Positions 1-6,294 of a stretch of DNA of 8,124 nt are shown piece after piece. Positions within the stretch are counted from its first letter, which is position 1. Each line of letters begins with the position of its first letter. The stretch lies in contig JAZSQT010000151.1 in NCBI GenBank assembly GCA_045538075.1, positions 1-8,124 on the forward strand, written 5' to 3'. Source of the DNA: JAZSQT01 sp045538075. Lineage in GTDB: Bacteria; Chrysiogenota; Deferribacteres; Deferribacterales; Mucispirillaceae. Both the position numbers and the translations under genes were made by a program. The notes below the pieces were generated by a model, which saw only the letters and a program-made list of their open reading frames with translations, was not told the DNA's origin and searched no databases.

Positions 1-20
1 TATCCTTTAAAAATTTAATA

Positions 21-49
21 TTTACTAAAATTAAATAATATATTATATT
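21..49 (+). promoter_or_regulatory. Candidate sigma70-type promoter of the lipoprotein gene
   Basis: TTTACT at 21-26 matches the -35 consensus at four of six positions. TATATT at 44-49 matches the -10 consensus at five of six, with a 17-nt spacer. Transcription would start near 56 and leave a leader of about 20 nt before the ATG at 77. The region is almost pure A/T, where such matches arise easily by chance, so this is only the best candidate. Confidence 0.3.
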
Positions 50-76
50 AGATGAAATTTCATATAAGGTTTATAC

Positions 77-805
77 ATGAATATTATATTTAAATTTATA
101 ATTTTTTTAATGATACCTTTTTCTCTTCTTTCTTGTGGTGAAGGTGATTTAGAATTTGATTATACAGATAAATATAATACTATGTATTTAGAAGTTGAGC
201 CACAAACTTTACAGTTAGATAAAGATAATAAAACTGGTTCATTTATCATAAATTATCCTTTTGATAAATTATTTATGACGAGTATCAGTATTGATAACTT
301 AACAGATAATTTTAAAATAACATTAGATGAAAACACTATATTAAACCCAGCATATTGCGTAAAAAGTATAGAGACAACTAACCGTTGCGTTATCCCTATA
401 GAATATACTCCAACTGGTTACTCAAGCCATACTGGTAAAATTTCACTATTTTTTGCTTATAATGAAGATAAAGTTGAAGCTGGCATTAAAGAGCATGTAT
501 TAACAATTAAAGGCAACAATAAAAAAGAAGGTTCACCTGAAGGGATTGAGTTTGTCCTTACAATACCAGACCCTATTGAGTTATCGCTAGCTAATACTAC
601 AACTATTGATATTAAAATTGCTATTACTCCAGAAGACGCAACTTGCACTAATTTAACTTTTTCTTCTGAAGCTCCAACAATTGCAACTTTTGACAAAGTT
701 GATGATACTACTGGTAGAGTTACTGCAAAGCAACAAGGCGAAACTAAGATAAAAGTAGATTGTGATGGTATGATTGCTACAGCAACGGTGAAAGTAGACC
801 CATAA
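77..805 (+). CDS. Surface lipoprotein with ASH-like and BIG2-like Ig-fold domains
   Basis: A 242-residue predicted lipoprotein. The N-terminus has Lys6, a hydrophobic stretch (residues 7-18) and a lipobox LLSC ending at Cys20, so signal peptidase II cleavage and lipidation at Cys20 are expected. Residue 21 is Gly rather than Asp, which in enterobacterial rules favours outer-membrane sorting. Residues about 37-147 resemble ASH / choice-of-anchor-D Ig-like modules: a conserved Cys pair (94, 104) is followed by IPIEYTPTG and a strand-rich end. Residues about 155-242 look like a BIG2 bacterial Ig-like domain (serine-rich APTIATFD, then GRVTAKQQGETKIKV), with Cys190 and Cys229 as a possible disulfide. 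A ribosome-binding AAGG at 66-69 supports the ATG at 77. It stands alone on its strand and converges on the radical SAM gene. No enzymatic domain is visible. An adhesive or structural role at the cell surface is inference; the specific function is unknown. Confidence 0.85.
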   Translation: MNIIFKFIIFLMIPFSLLSCGEGDLEFDYTDKYNTMYLEVEPQTLQLDKDNKTGSFIINYPFDKLFMTSISIDNLTDNFKITLDENTILNPAYCVKSIETTNRCVIPIEYTPTGYSSHTGKISLFFAYNEDKVEAGIKEHVLTIKGNNKKEGSPEGIEFVLTIPDPIELSLANTTTIDIKIAITPEDATCTNLTFSSEAPTIATFDKVDDTTGRVTAKQQGETKIKVDCDGMIATATVKVDP

Positions 806-824
806 AATATAAATATTATTTTAT
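802..824. terminator. Weak A/T-only hairpin between convergent genes
   Basis: ATAAAATA (802-809) is a perfect reverse complement of TATTTTAT (817-824), with a 7-nt loop. The structure contains the stop codon of the lipoprotein gene (803-805) and that of the opposite radical SAM gene (821-823), so it could act for both directions. It has no G-C pair and no long flanking T run, so any terminator activity would be weak and chance pairing is possible. Confidence 0.25.
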
Positions 825-1954
825 ACTACTTTGCCAAAAACTCGCCCTATTCCCTCTAATGATTTTACTGCTTTAATTAATTTTTCTGGCACTATAGTTG
901 GCTTTTCATTTTCCCATAGACTACCAGGTAATGGGTCAAAAGGGTGGCTATGGATAGTAACAACACCTTTATATTTTTGGATAAAATTGTATGTTTCTTC
1001 ATAACTTTCTTCATCTTCGTAAGGAAGTCCAAAAATCAAATCTACTACTATTTCAAAATTTTTTTCTTTCAGTAAATCTATTGCTTTTTCTGTATGGGTT
1101 AGCCCACTTCTACGGTGCATTTTTTTTGTCATACGCATTGAAGCACTTTGTAAGCCTAAAACAATCAACTTGTTGTCGCAATATTTTACGAGCAAATCAA
1201 CGAGTTCTTTAGAAACGCCAGCTGGGTCAAGTTCTGATGGAAATGTGCCAAAAAACAATTTTCCATTACTACCTAAAGTTTCTCTGACTGTTTCTAAAAA
1301 ATGAGATATTGCTTTAATATTGACACCTCTATCAAAATAGTATGATGAGGCATCAGGAGCAATAAATCTTGCATCGGCATAACCTTTTCTTGATAAAGCA
1401 AATTTTATTTCGTCTCTAACCATTTCTGCACTACGCATACGCAAATTATGAGGAAAGAGAGATGGCGTTTGACAGTAAGCACATCTTGAGGGGCAACCTC
1501 TAATAATTTCTATAGGTCCTAAAGAAATCATTTCTCGTGGAAAAACCTTAAAATCGTCTAAATTTTCTACAACAACGCCTTTAAATATCCCCTCACATTT
1601 ACTATCATCAGATAAATCTATCAACTTTTTTAATGTGATTTCGCCTTCGCCAACACATACTGCGTCAAATAAGTTAAGGCAATCTTCACTTCTTGCTGAT
1701 GGGTGAGGACCACCACAAATAGTGTTTAAATCTTTTCTTAATAATTTTATTTCTTTAGATAAATTTTGATAAAATTTATATGCCCCTGTTGCAAAAGATA
1801 TTAAAACTACTGCATTTTTTGGAGATTTTTCTATCAATTCTTCTGGCTTTAAAACTAAATACTCTCTATTTTGATACCATTTTTCAAAGGCTGCAATTAA
1901 TACTCTTATAGAGTGTTTATTAACTTTATCTCTTATGAATACAACTTGACGCAT
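821..1954 (-). CDS. Radical SAM protein with B12-binding-like N-terminal domain
   Basis: A 377-residue predicted radical SAM enzyme. Residues 1-110 look like a cobalamin-binding-type Rossmann domain, with the GGPHPS loop (81-86) and the VGEGE motif (101-105) usual before a radical SAM domain. The cluster motif CPSRCAYC places three [4Fe-4S] ligands at Cys154, Cys158 and Cys161 (CxxxCxxC), followed by QTP. Further family features are GLQS (267-270), DLIFGLP (305-311) and the C-terminal HPFDPLPGS (337-345). The cobalamin lower-ligand motif DxHxxG is not seen in the N-terminal domain, so base-off B12 binding of the usual kind is doubtful. The layout and the CxYCQTP signature recall the 'B12-binding domain/radical SAM, MJ_1487 family', whose substrate I do not know. 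It is the last gene of the minus-strand operon, 3 nt after nfeD, and its AAAGAG ribosome site lies at the nfeD end. Family call strong, reaction unknown. Confidence 0.88.
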   Translation of the reverse strand: MRQVVFIRDKVNKHSIRVLIAAFEKWYQNREYLVLKPEELIEKSPKNAVVLISFATGAYKFYQNLSKEIKLLRKDLNTICGGPHPSARSEDCLNLFDAVCVGEGEITLKKLIDLSDDSKCEGIFKGVVVENLDDFKVFPREMISLGPIEIIRGCPSRCAYCQTPSLFPHNLRMRSAEMVRDEIKFALSRKGYADARFIAPDASSYYFDRGVNIKAISHFLETVRETLGSNGKLFFGTFPSELDPAGVSKELVDLLVKYCDNKLIVLGLQSASMRMTKKMHRRSGLTHTEKAIDLLKEKNFEIVVDLIFGLPYEDEESYEETYNFIQKYKGVVTIHSHPFDPLPGSLWENEKPTIVPEKLIKAVKSLEGIGRVFGKVV

Positions 1955-1957
1955 TAA

Positions 1958-3217
1958 TTACTCTTTATCTACCTTTTCTACATGTAATATCATATCATTA
2001 TAAGAAGTAATTACTACATTATCATTATTTGATATATTTTCGCCAGTTGCCGTCCATATTTCACCGTTAAAAGTAACTTGACCTTTATTATTTTGCCAAT
2101 CAATAACTTGAGCTTCTTTTCCTATTAAAGCGTCCATACCATTTACTTGTTTTCTTTTAAAATCTTTTAGTAACAACTTACCTATCAAAAAAGCCGTTAA
2201 AGCAACTAATAAAATAACAACGACTGTAAATAATGGAGAAACACTAATTCCCATACTTGTATCCCTATCAAAAAGCATTCTTAACCCAAATAAGAAACTA
2301 ATAATAGCACCAATAGTTAATAAACCAAAACTTGTTATAAATAATTCTGCAATTAGCAATACGAAACCACCAATAATTAATAATATAGCAAGAAAGTTTA
2401 TTGGTATAATATTAGCACCAATTGCAAAAATTATAAATGCAACTGCACCAATCCCACCAAAGATAAATGTGCCAGGCATTTTAAATTCAAGTCCAATCAT
2501 TAACATTCCGATAAAAAGCAATGCTGCTAAAATATCTGGATTTGCTAAAAATTTATAAATCTTTTGTATAAAGGTGCGTTCAACGTATTGAGGAGTTAAA
2601 TCATTACTTATTTTAAAATGATTTTTTATAACGTCAAAAATATTTTCTTCATCTGTAACAACTTTATCAATAATGCCATTTTTTAGTGCTTGAGAGGCAG
2701 TATAACTAGTAGAATTAACGACTGCATCAACGGCATATTTAATATTTCTTTTTCTTTTTTCTGCAATAGATGTGATAAATGCAACAGTATCATTTTCTAC
2801 CTTTTTTGCCATTTCGCCTTCTATATCTTTACCGTCAGCGTTTACTGGGTGGGCTGCACCGATGTTTGTGCCATCAGCCATAACGGCAAAATTTGCAGAT
2901 AATGTTATAAATAATCCAGCAGAAGCAGCCCTTGCTCCACTAGGGGTAACAAAAACAGTAACTGGCACTTTTGAACCCATAATACTTGCTACTATATCCC
3001 TTGTAGATTGTAATATGCCTCCTGGAGTATCTAATTCTATTAATACTAAAGCATCTTTTTCTAATTCAGCTTTTTTTATAGTTTCGTCTATTATTTTATA
3101 AGTGCTATCAGTAATAATTTCGTCTATTTTTACTACGAAAATATTTGATAATTCATTAGCAAAAGAATTTATATGTAAACTTAAAATAAATAGTATTGAT
3201 AGTAATATTTTTTTCAT
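1958..3217 (-). CDS. Long-form NfeD family membrane-bound serine protease
   Basis: A 419-residue NfeD protein of the long (ClpP-class protease plus membrane plus OB-fold) type. An N-terminal signal sequence (about 1-20, ending SFANE) exports the protease domain. That domain shows LDTPGG (62-67), the nucleophile region GARAASAG with Ser99, and TNIGAAHPV (118-125), all typical of the archaeal 1510-N / SppA-like Ser-Lys proteases. A catalytic lysine is probably within AEKRKRN (152-158). About five hydrophobic segments follow (roughly 228-244, 251-269, 272-294, 297-314, 328-350), then a C-terminal NfeD OB-fold domain (about 361-419). The family cleaves hydrophobic regions of membrane-associated stomatin-like partners. 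Such a slipin gene commonly lies next door but none is present in this window. The start is supported by AGGA nine nt upstream, which overlaps the end of trmB (5-nt gap). A role in membrane protein quality control is inferred from the family. Confidence 0.92.
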   Translation of the reverse strand: MKKILLSILFILSLHINSFANELSNIFVVKIDEIITDSTYKIIDETIKKAELEKDALVLIELDTPGGILQSTRDIVASIMGSKVPVTVFVTPSGARAASAGLFITLSANFAVMADGTNIGAAHPVNADGKDIEGEMAKKVENDTVAFITSIAEKRKRNIKYAVDAVVNSTSYTASQALKNGIIDKVVTDEENIFDVIKNHFKISNDLTPQYVERTFIQKIYKFLANPDILAALLFIGMLMIGLEFKMPGTFIFGGIGAVAFIIFAIGANIIPINFLAILLIIGGFVLLIAELFITSFGLLTIGAIISFLFGLRMLFDRDTSMGISVSPLFTVVVILLVALTAFLIGKLLLKDFKRKQVNGMDALIGKEAQVIDWQNNKGQVTFNGEIWTATGENISNNDNVVITSYNDMILHVEKVDKE

Positions 3218-3222
3218 AATTT

Positions 3223-3948
3223 TTAATCCTTTTTGTAACGAAAAAGATATGCTCCATTAGTTTTTGCAAATTTATTGTAATACTTTGTGGGAAAATAATT
3301 TTCTTTTTCTTTAGAATAAACTCCATCAAATAGCGATGATATACCTTTAACTTGTGTAATATTTTCTGCAATTTCTTGAGCATAATCATCATGGTCTGTA
3401 GCTATATGCAGAACGCCATTTTTTGATAATTTTTCTACAATCAATTCTATAAAAAAAGTTTTTAGCAAACGTCTTTTTTTATGTTTAGATTTGTGCCACG
3501 GATCTGGAAAATTGACGTAAACAGAATTTAAGCAGTTATCTTCAAATAGTCGCAAAATAAGGTCTGCATCAAACTGGATAAGACGAACATTTTTTAGACC
3601 AGCTCTTTTTATGCGTCTTTCTGCTTGATTAAAAGATTTTTTAAAAACTTCTACACCAATAAAATTTTCGTTACTATTTTTATAAGCTAATTCTGTAATA
3701 AATTCGCCATTACCAATGCCTATTTCAAAATTTAGAGGCTTTTTTTCTGGGAAAAAGTCGTTAAAATCAATAGTTTTTAATCTTATATCAGGGGTAAGTT
3801 GGCTCCATATTTTGTCGCCATATAAAGCAACATCATCAAATTCTAAATTTAAGGTTATACCGTCATTAGATACATTTTTTTCGTATCTTTTGCCACCTTG
3901 CCAATATCCTAATAAGATATTTGGTGTTTCTTTTTGATTTTTTTCCAT
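3223..3948 (-). CDS. trmB: tRNA (guanine-N7-)-methyltransferase TrmB
   Basis: A 241-residue SAM-dependent methyltransferase that makes N7-methylguanosine at position 46 in the variable loop of tRNAs, acting in the cytoplasm. The SAM-binding motif EIGIGNG is at residues 75-81. The acidic GVE (98-100) closes strand two. The TrmB-specific block NFPDPWHKSKHKKRR (146-160) holds the catalytic Asp149 and tRNA-binding basic residues, and TDHDDY (184-189) is the late motif. Length is normal for a bacterial TrmB. The N-terminal 60 residues are less conserved and begin with a polar stretch. The gene is second in the minus-strand operon, 6 nt after the DUF1858 gene. No strong Shine-Dalgarno precedes the ATG (only AAGTAG-like sequence), so translational coupling to the upstream gene is likely. 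Confidence 0.96.
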   Translation of the reverse strand: MEKNQKETPNILLGYWQGGKRYEKNVSNDGITLNLEFDDVALYGDKIWSQLTPDIRLKTIDFNDFFPEKKPLNFEIGIGNGEFITELAYKNSNENFIGVEVFKKSFNQAERRIKRAGLKNVRLIQFDADLILRLFEDNCLNSVYVNFPDPWHKSKHKKRRLLKTFFIELIVEKLSKNGVLHIATDHDDYAQEIAENITQVKGISSLFDGVYSKEKENYFPTKYYNKFAKTNGAYLFRYKKD

Positions 3949-3954
3949 TAAAAA

Positions 3955-4152
3955 CTACTTATTTTGTAGTGCCTCAAGTTCAGAAAGAATGACATTAACG
4001 TCTATTCCGTGCATAAGGCTACCTTTTTCTATAGTTTCATTTTGGACACCCATACAGCTTAAACAGCCCATATTATGCTTATTAAACACGTCTATAGAGC
4101 CTTTAACATTTTTTAAAACATCTGCAATAATAGTATCTTTTGTAATATTCAT
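3955..4152 (-). CDS. DUF1858 domain small CxxC protein
   Basis: A 65-residue cytoplasmic protein that is almost entirely a DUF1858 domain: an N-terminal helix (ITKDTIIADVLK), the VFNKHNMGC segment, and a CxxC pair at Cys30 and Cys33, followed by ETIEKGSLMHGIDVNVILSE-like helices to the end. DUF1858 units are small helical domains known as stand-alone proteins or fused to redox proteins, where the cysteines may form a disulfide or bind metal. No specific reaction is established. It is the first gene of the minus-strand operon. AAGGTGAG lies just upstream of the ATG (plus-strand 4155-4162), a good ribosome binding site that supports this start. Its placement before trmB gives no clear functional clue. 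Confidence 0.88.
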   Translation of the reverse strand: MNITKDTIIADVLKNVKGSIDVFNKHNMGCLSCMGVQNETIEKGSLMHGIDVNVILSELEALQNK

Positions 4153-4174
4153 ATCTCACCTTTAAAAATAATGC

Positions 4175-4204
4175 TTGATATTTTAGTATAAATTAAGTTA
4201 TCAT
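4175..4204 (+). promoter_or_regulatory. Candidate promoter of rpmB and downstream genes
   Basis: TTGATA (4175-4180) matches the -35 consensus at five of six positions and TATCAT (4199-4204) matches the -10 at five of six, with an 18-nt spacer. Transcription would start near 4211, giving a short leader of about 26 nt with the ribosome binding site in it. No other promoter-like element is evident before the downstream genes, so it may drive the whole plus-strand run up to 7803. Confidence 0.45.
4185..4190 (-). promoter_or_regulatory. Candidate -10 box for the minus-strand operon
   Basis: Read on the minus strand, these bases are TATACT, five of six matches to TATAAT, about 32 nt upstream of the DUF1858 start codon. 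I do not find a convincing -35 at 16-18 nt spacing. A promoter must lie in the 84-nt divergent intergenic region if the operon is transcribed independently, so this is the best candidate. It overlaps the spacer of the candidate rpmB promoter, so the two could compete. Confidence 0.3.
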
Positions 4205-4221
4205 TTTATGCTTTGAAATGC

Positions 4222-4228
4222 AAGGAGG
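4222..4228 (+). promoter_or_regulatory. Strong Shine-Dalgarno of rpmB
   Basis: AAGGAGG lies 8 nt before the rpmB ATG and is the strongest ribosome binding site in the window. The genes downstream in the run have weak or no such site. This fixes the rpmB start and fits the high expression expected of a ribosomal protein. Confidence 0.85.
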
Positions 4229-4236
4229 AATAGACG

Positions 4237-4428
4237 ATGTCAAAGCGTTGTGATGTTTGCGGCAAAGGCCCAATGAGTGGCAACACTATTAGCCACGCTC
4301 ATAATGTATCAAGGAGAGTATTTTATCCAAATATCCATAGTATGAGAGTGCTTGGTGATAACGGTAGTGTTATTAGAAAAAAAGTATGCACAAAATGCCT
4401 TAAGGCTGGTAAAGTTAAAAAAGCATAA
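4237..4428 (+). CDS. rpmB: 50S ribosomal protein L28
   Basis: A 63-residue L28 protein of the large ribosomal subunit. It begins with RCDVCGKGPMSGN followed by SHAHNVSRRVFYPN, the family's conserved N-terminal half, and ends with VCTKCLKAGKVKKA. Cys5, Cys8, Cys51 and Cys54 form a complete zinc ribbon, so this is the zinc-binding (C+) form rather than a zinc-free paralog of the type made under zinc starvation. The short length and C+ form resemble L28 of deltaproteobacteria and Deferribacterota more than the longer L28 of gammaproteobacteria. Divergent from the DUF1858 operon and 8 nt upstream of the nucleotidyltransferase gene, with no visible terminator between, so cotranscription is likely. 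Confidence 0.97.
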   Translation: MSKRCDVCGKGPMSGNTISHAHNVSRRVFYPNIHSMRVLGDNGSVIRKKVCTKCLKAGKVKKA

Positions 4429-4436
4429 GTTATGCT

Positions 4437-5090
4437 ATGATTAAAGGTTTAGATGAGTATATAGCCTTTCTTGACGAGTGCCGACACTTAAACAATTATA
4501 GTAGTGTTGGTGCTATTGTCATGAATGCTAACCCTTTTACAAACGGTCATCAATATCTTATTAATAAAGCATTAGATAATGTTGATTATCTTTACGTTTT
4601 TGTTATAGAAGAAGATAAAAGTTTCTTCTCTTTTAACGATAGGTTTAACCTTGTCAAATCTAACTGTGCCAATTTTCAGAATGTTTCTGTTATACCTACA
4701 GGCAATTTTATTATTTCTCAAAACACTTTTGGTGGTTATTTCCAAAAAGAAAATGCAACAGATTCTGATGTAAATTCTATGGATTTTGACCCTACAATAG
4801 ATGTTCAAATTTTTGGGGAACGTATTGCAAAAGTCCTTAATATAACTACACGTTTTGCCGGTAGCGAACCAAATTGTAAAGTTACAAATAGATATAACGA
4901 AACTATGAAAAATCTATTACCAATTTACGGCGTTAATTTTGTTGAGATTGAAAGATTAGAAGTTGATAACAATGTAGTTAGTGCTACGACTGTCAGAAAT
5001 TTTATTAAAAACAAAGAATTTGAAAAGATAAAACCTTTAGTCCCTGAAATTACGTATAATTTTATTAGAGAAAAATATGAAAGAGACTAA
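4437..5090 (+). CDS. Stand-alone citrate lyase ligase-type nucleotidyltransferase
   Basis: A 217-residue protein matching the C-terminal catalytic domain of [citrate (pro-3S)-lyase] ligase (CitC, Citrate_ly_lig family). Residues 25-45 carry GAIVMNANPFTNGHQYL with the nucleotide-binding TxGH (35-38). EEDKSFFSFNDRFNLV (58-73), GSEPNCKVTNRYNETM (142-157) and the C-terminal VSATTVR (181-187), equivalent to ISxTxxR, are all typical. Full CitC is about 330-350 residues with an N-terminal acetyltransferase-like domain. That domain is missing here: only about 24 residues precede the nucleotidyltransferase core. No citrate lyase genes (citD/E/F/G/X) are in the window, so real CitC activity (AMP-dependent acetylation of the lyase prosthetic group) is doubtful. 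An adenylyl- or cytidylyltransferase acting on another small molecule is more likely (inference). There is no good Shine-Dalgarno, and the start lies 8 nt after the rpmB stop. It overlaps the DUF2920 gene by 14 nt, suggesting coupled translation and a shared pathway. Confidence 0.82.
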   Translation: MIKGLDEYIAFLDECRHLNNYSSVGAIVMNANPFTNGHQYLINKALDNVDYLYVFVIEEDKSFFSFNDRFNLVKSNCANFQNVSVIPTGNFIISQNTFGGYFQKENATDSDVNSMDFDPTIDVQIFGERIAKVLNITTRFAGSEPNCKVTNRYNETMKNLLPIYGVNFVEIERLEVDNNVVSATTVRNFIKNKEFEKIKPLVPEITYNFIREKYERD

Positions 5091-6279
5091 AGTTGTATGG
5101 CTATCTGGCCATAAATTAGAATTTCAAGAAGATGATTTTGATAGAAAATTTGATATATACATTCAAGAACCAGACGATATTAACGAAAATACTGGTGTTT
5201 TCATAATTTTAGAAGGTTTAGGTGGCTTAGCTTCAAGCCCTGCAATGAATGAAATTCGTAAAAGTTGGAGCAACAAATATAATGTTATAGCCGTTGGAGT
5301 CAACTATTTAGGCTCAAGAAGTGAAATTAACAAAGTAGATAATGTTATTATTGATAATGAACTTTTATCTAAATTTGAAAAAATAATGACGAAAGAGCAA
5401 ATAAGTCATTTTTTAAATAGACCAGATAAAAGTATAATGACACTTCTTGATTACTTTCCTAACCAAGATTTATTATCAAAAGGCATAATTGTAAAAACCT
5501 CATCAAATTATAATCCAAATAGAGCATTAATTAGAGACTATAAAGACTTTGGATATATCCAAGCAATAGACCCAATTTATGCTTTAAAATATATTTTAGA
5601 TAATTATAAAGTTAATAAAAACAGAATTTTTATATATGGAGTAAGTTACGGAGGATATATTGCTCAAATGGTGGCAAAATTTGCTCCAAGCTCTTTTTCT
5701 TTAGTTGCAGATTTAAGTGGCTACGCATTAGCTGAAAAATATATTGTATATCCACAAGTCGTGCGTTCTTTTACAGATAAAAAAACTCTTATAGGAAAAG
5801 TAGAAGAAAGTTTTTATAGTATGCCATCGGCACCCCCCCCCAGCAACAAATTTGCTTTTACCGATGATATGTATGAGATTAGAAAATTGGCTACGAAACA
5901 CCATATTAAAAATTTTGCAAAACATTTTACTGGCAAGATATTTATGTTTCACTCAATTAACGACCCATTAATTAAGGTAGAAACAAAAAAAGAATTAGAA
6001 AAAATGTATAAAGATTTTAATATAGATTGCACCCACTATCTTTTTGATAAAAGCCATATAGACGGCGAAATTATCAAAACAGACGGTCATTGTATGAATG
6101 CTGATGTTAAAAAACTTTTTGAAAAATATTTATCAGATGTAGTAAACCAAGAAGTAAGTAGTAATGACAAAAATACTGATTTTGATATAAAACATAGTAT
6201 AACTTATTCTTGTAAAAAACAAAAATATGTTATTGATTATTCAAAGGAATATCCAATAATATATAGCACAAAAAAATAG
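5077..6279 (+). CDS. DUF2920 alpha/beta hydrolase with phase-variable C9 tract
   Basis: A 400-residue predicted alpha/beta-fold hydrolase resembling DUF2920, the group that includes the '617 family' of Campylobacter jejuni. EGLGG near residue 50 is the likely oxyanion loop. IYGVSYGG gives the nucleophile elbow with Ser190. HSINDP holds the probable acid Asp296, and DGHCMNAD the probable His338 (His327 is an alternative). No signal peptide or membrane segment is seen, so it is cytoplasmic. Residues 253-255 are three prolines encoded by nine consecutive C (5833-5841). As written the frame is open. A tenth C would end the protein after 263 residues (stop 5865-5867) and a loss of one C after 297 residues (stop 5969-5971), in both cases without the acid and His. 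The start overlaps the nucleotidyltransferase gene by 14 nt. The substrate is unknown; relatives in Campylobacter lie at flagellar glycan loci, which suggests deacylation or transfer on a sugar or acyl intermediate (inference). Confidence 0.85.
   Translation: MKETKVVWLSGHKLEFQEDDFDRKFDIYIQEPDDINENTGVFIILEGLGGLASSPAMNEIRKSWSNKYNVIAVGVNYLGSRSEINKVDNVIIDNELLSKFEKIMTKEQISHFLNRPDKSIMTLLDYFPNQDLLSKGIIVKTSSNYNPNRALIRDYKDFGYIQAIDPIYALKYILDNYKVNKNRIFIYGVSYGGYIAQMVAKFAPSSFSLVADLSGYALAEKYIVYPQVVRSFTDKKTLIGKVEESFYSMPSAPPPSNKFAFTDDMYEIRKLATKHHIKNFAKHFTGKIFMFHSINDPLIKVETKKELEKMYKDFNIDCTHYLFDKSHIDGEIIKTDGHCMNADVKKLFEKYLSDVVNQEVSSNDKNTDFDIKHSITYSCKKQKYVIDYSKEYPIIYSTKK
5833..5841 (+). repeat. Homopolymeric C9 tract inside the DUF2920 gene
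   Basis: Nine uninterrupted C bases encode Pro253-Pro255. In a gene of about 30% GC this is not explained by codon bias, since proline elsewhere in the window is nearly always CCA or CCT. The next longest run of C or G anywhere in the window is four. The position, mid-gene between Ser190 and Asp296/His338, means any change not divisible by three inactivates the enzyme. This is the hallmark of a slipped-strand contingency locus. Confidence 0.9.
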
Positions 6280-6294
6280 TATTGGTTTTATGTA

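Noticed and set aside
457..696. Minus-strand open frame opposite the lipoprotein gene
   Set aside because: It lies wholly within a well-supported gene on the other strand and has no recognisable motifs.
1120..1127. T8 run (A8 on the coding strand) within the radical SAM gene
   Set aside because: It encodes Lys-Lys in a genome where A and T runs of 6-8 are common, so it is expected from composition and is not good evidence for a switch, unlike the C9 tract.
2772..3101. Plus-strand open frame of 109 codons opposite the NfeD gene
   Set aside because: It is a shadow of the conserved protease domain on the other strand, with no ribosome site and no recognisable protein.
4437..5090. Annotation as citrate lyase ligase citC
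   Set aside because: The N-terminal acetyltransferase-like domain is absent and no citrate lyase genes are nearby, so only the domain family is claimed.
5833..5841. C9 tract as a sequencing artefact that breaks the gene
   Set aside because: The frame is open across the tract, and family-typical residues continue in the same frame on both sides, so the tract length shown is functional.
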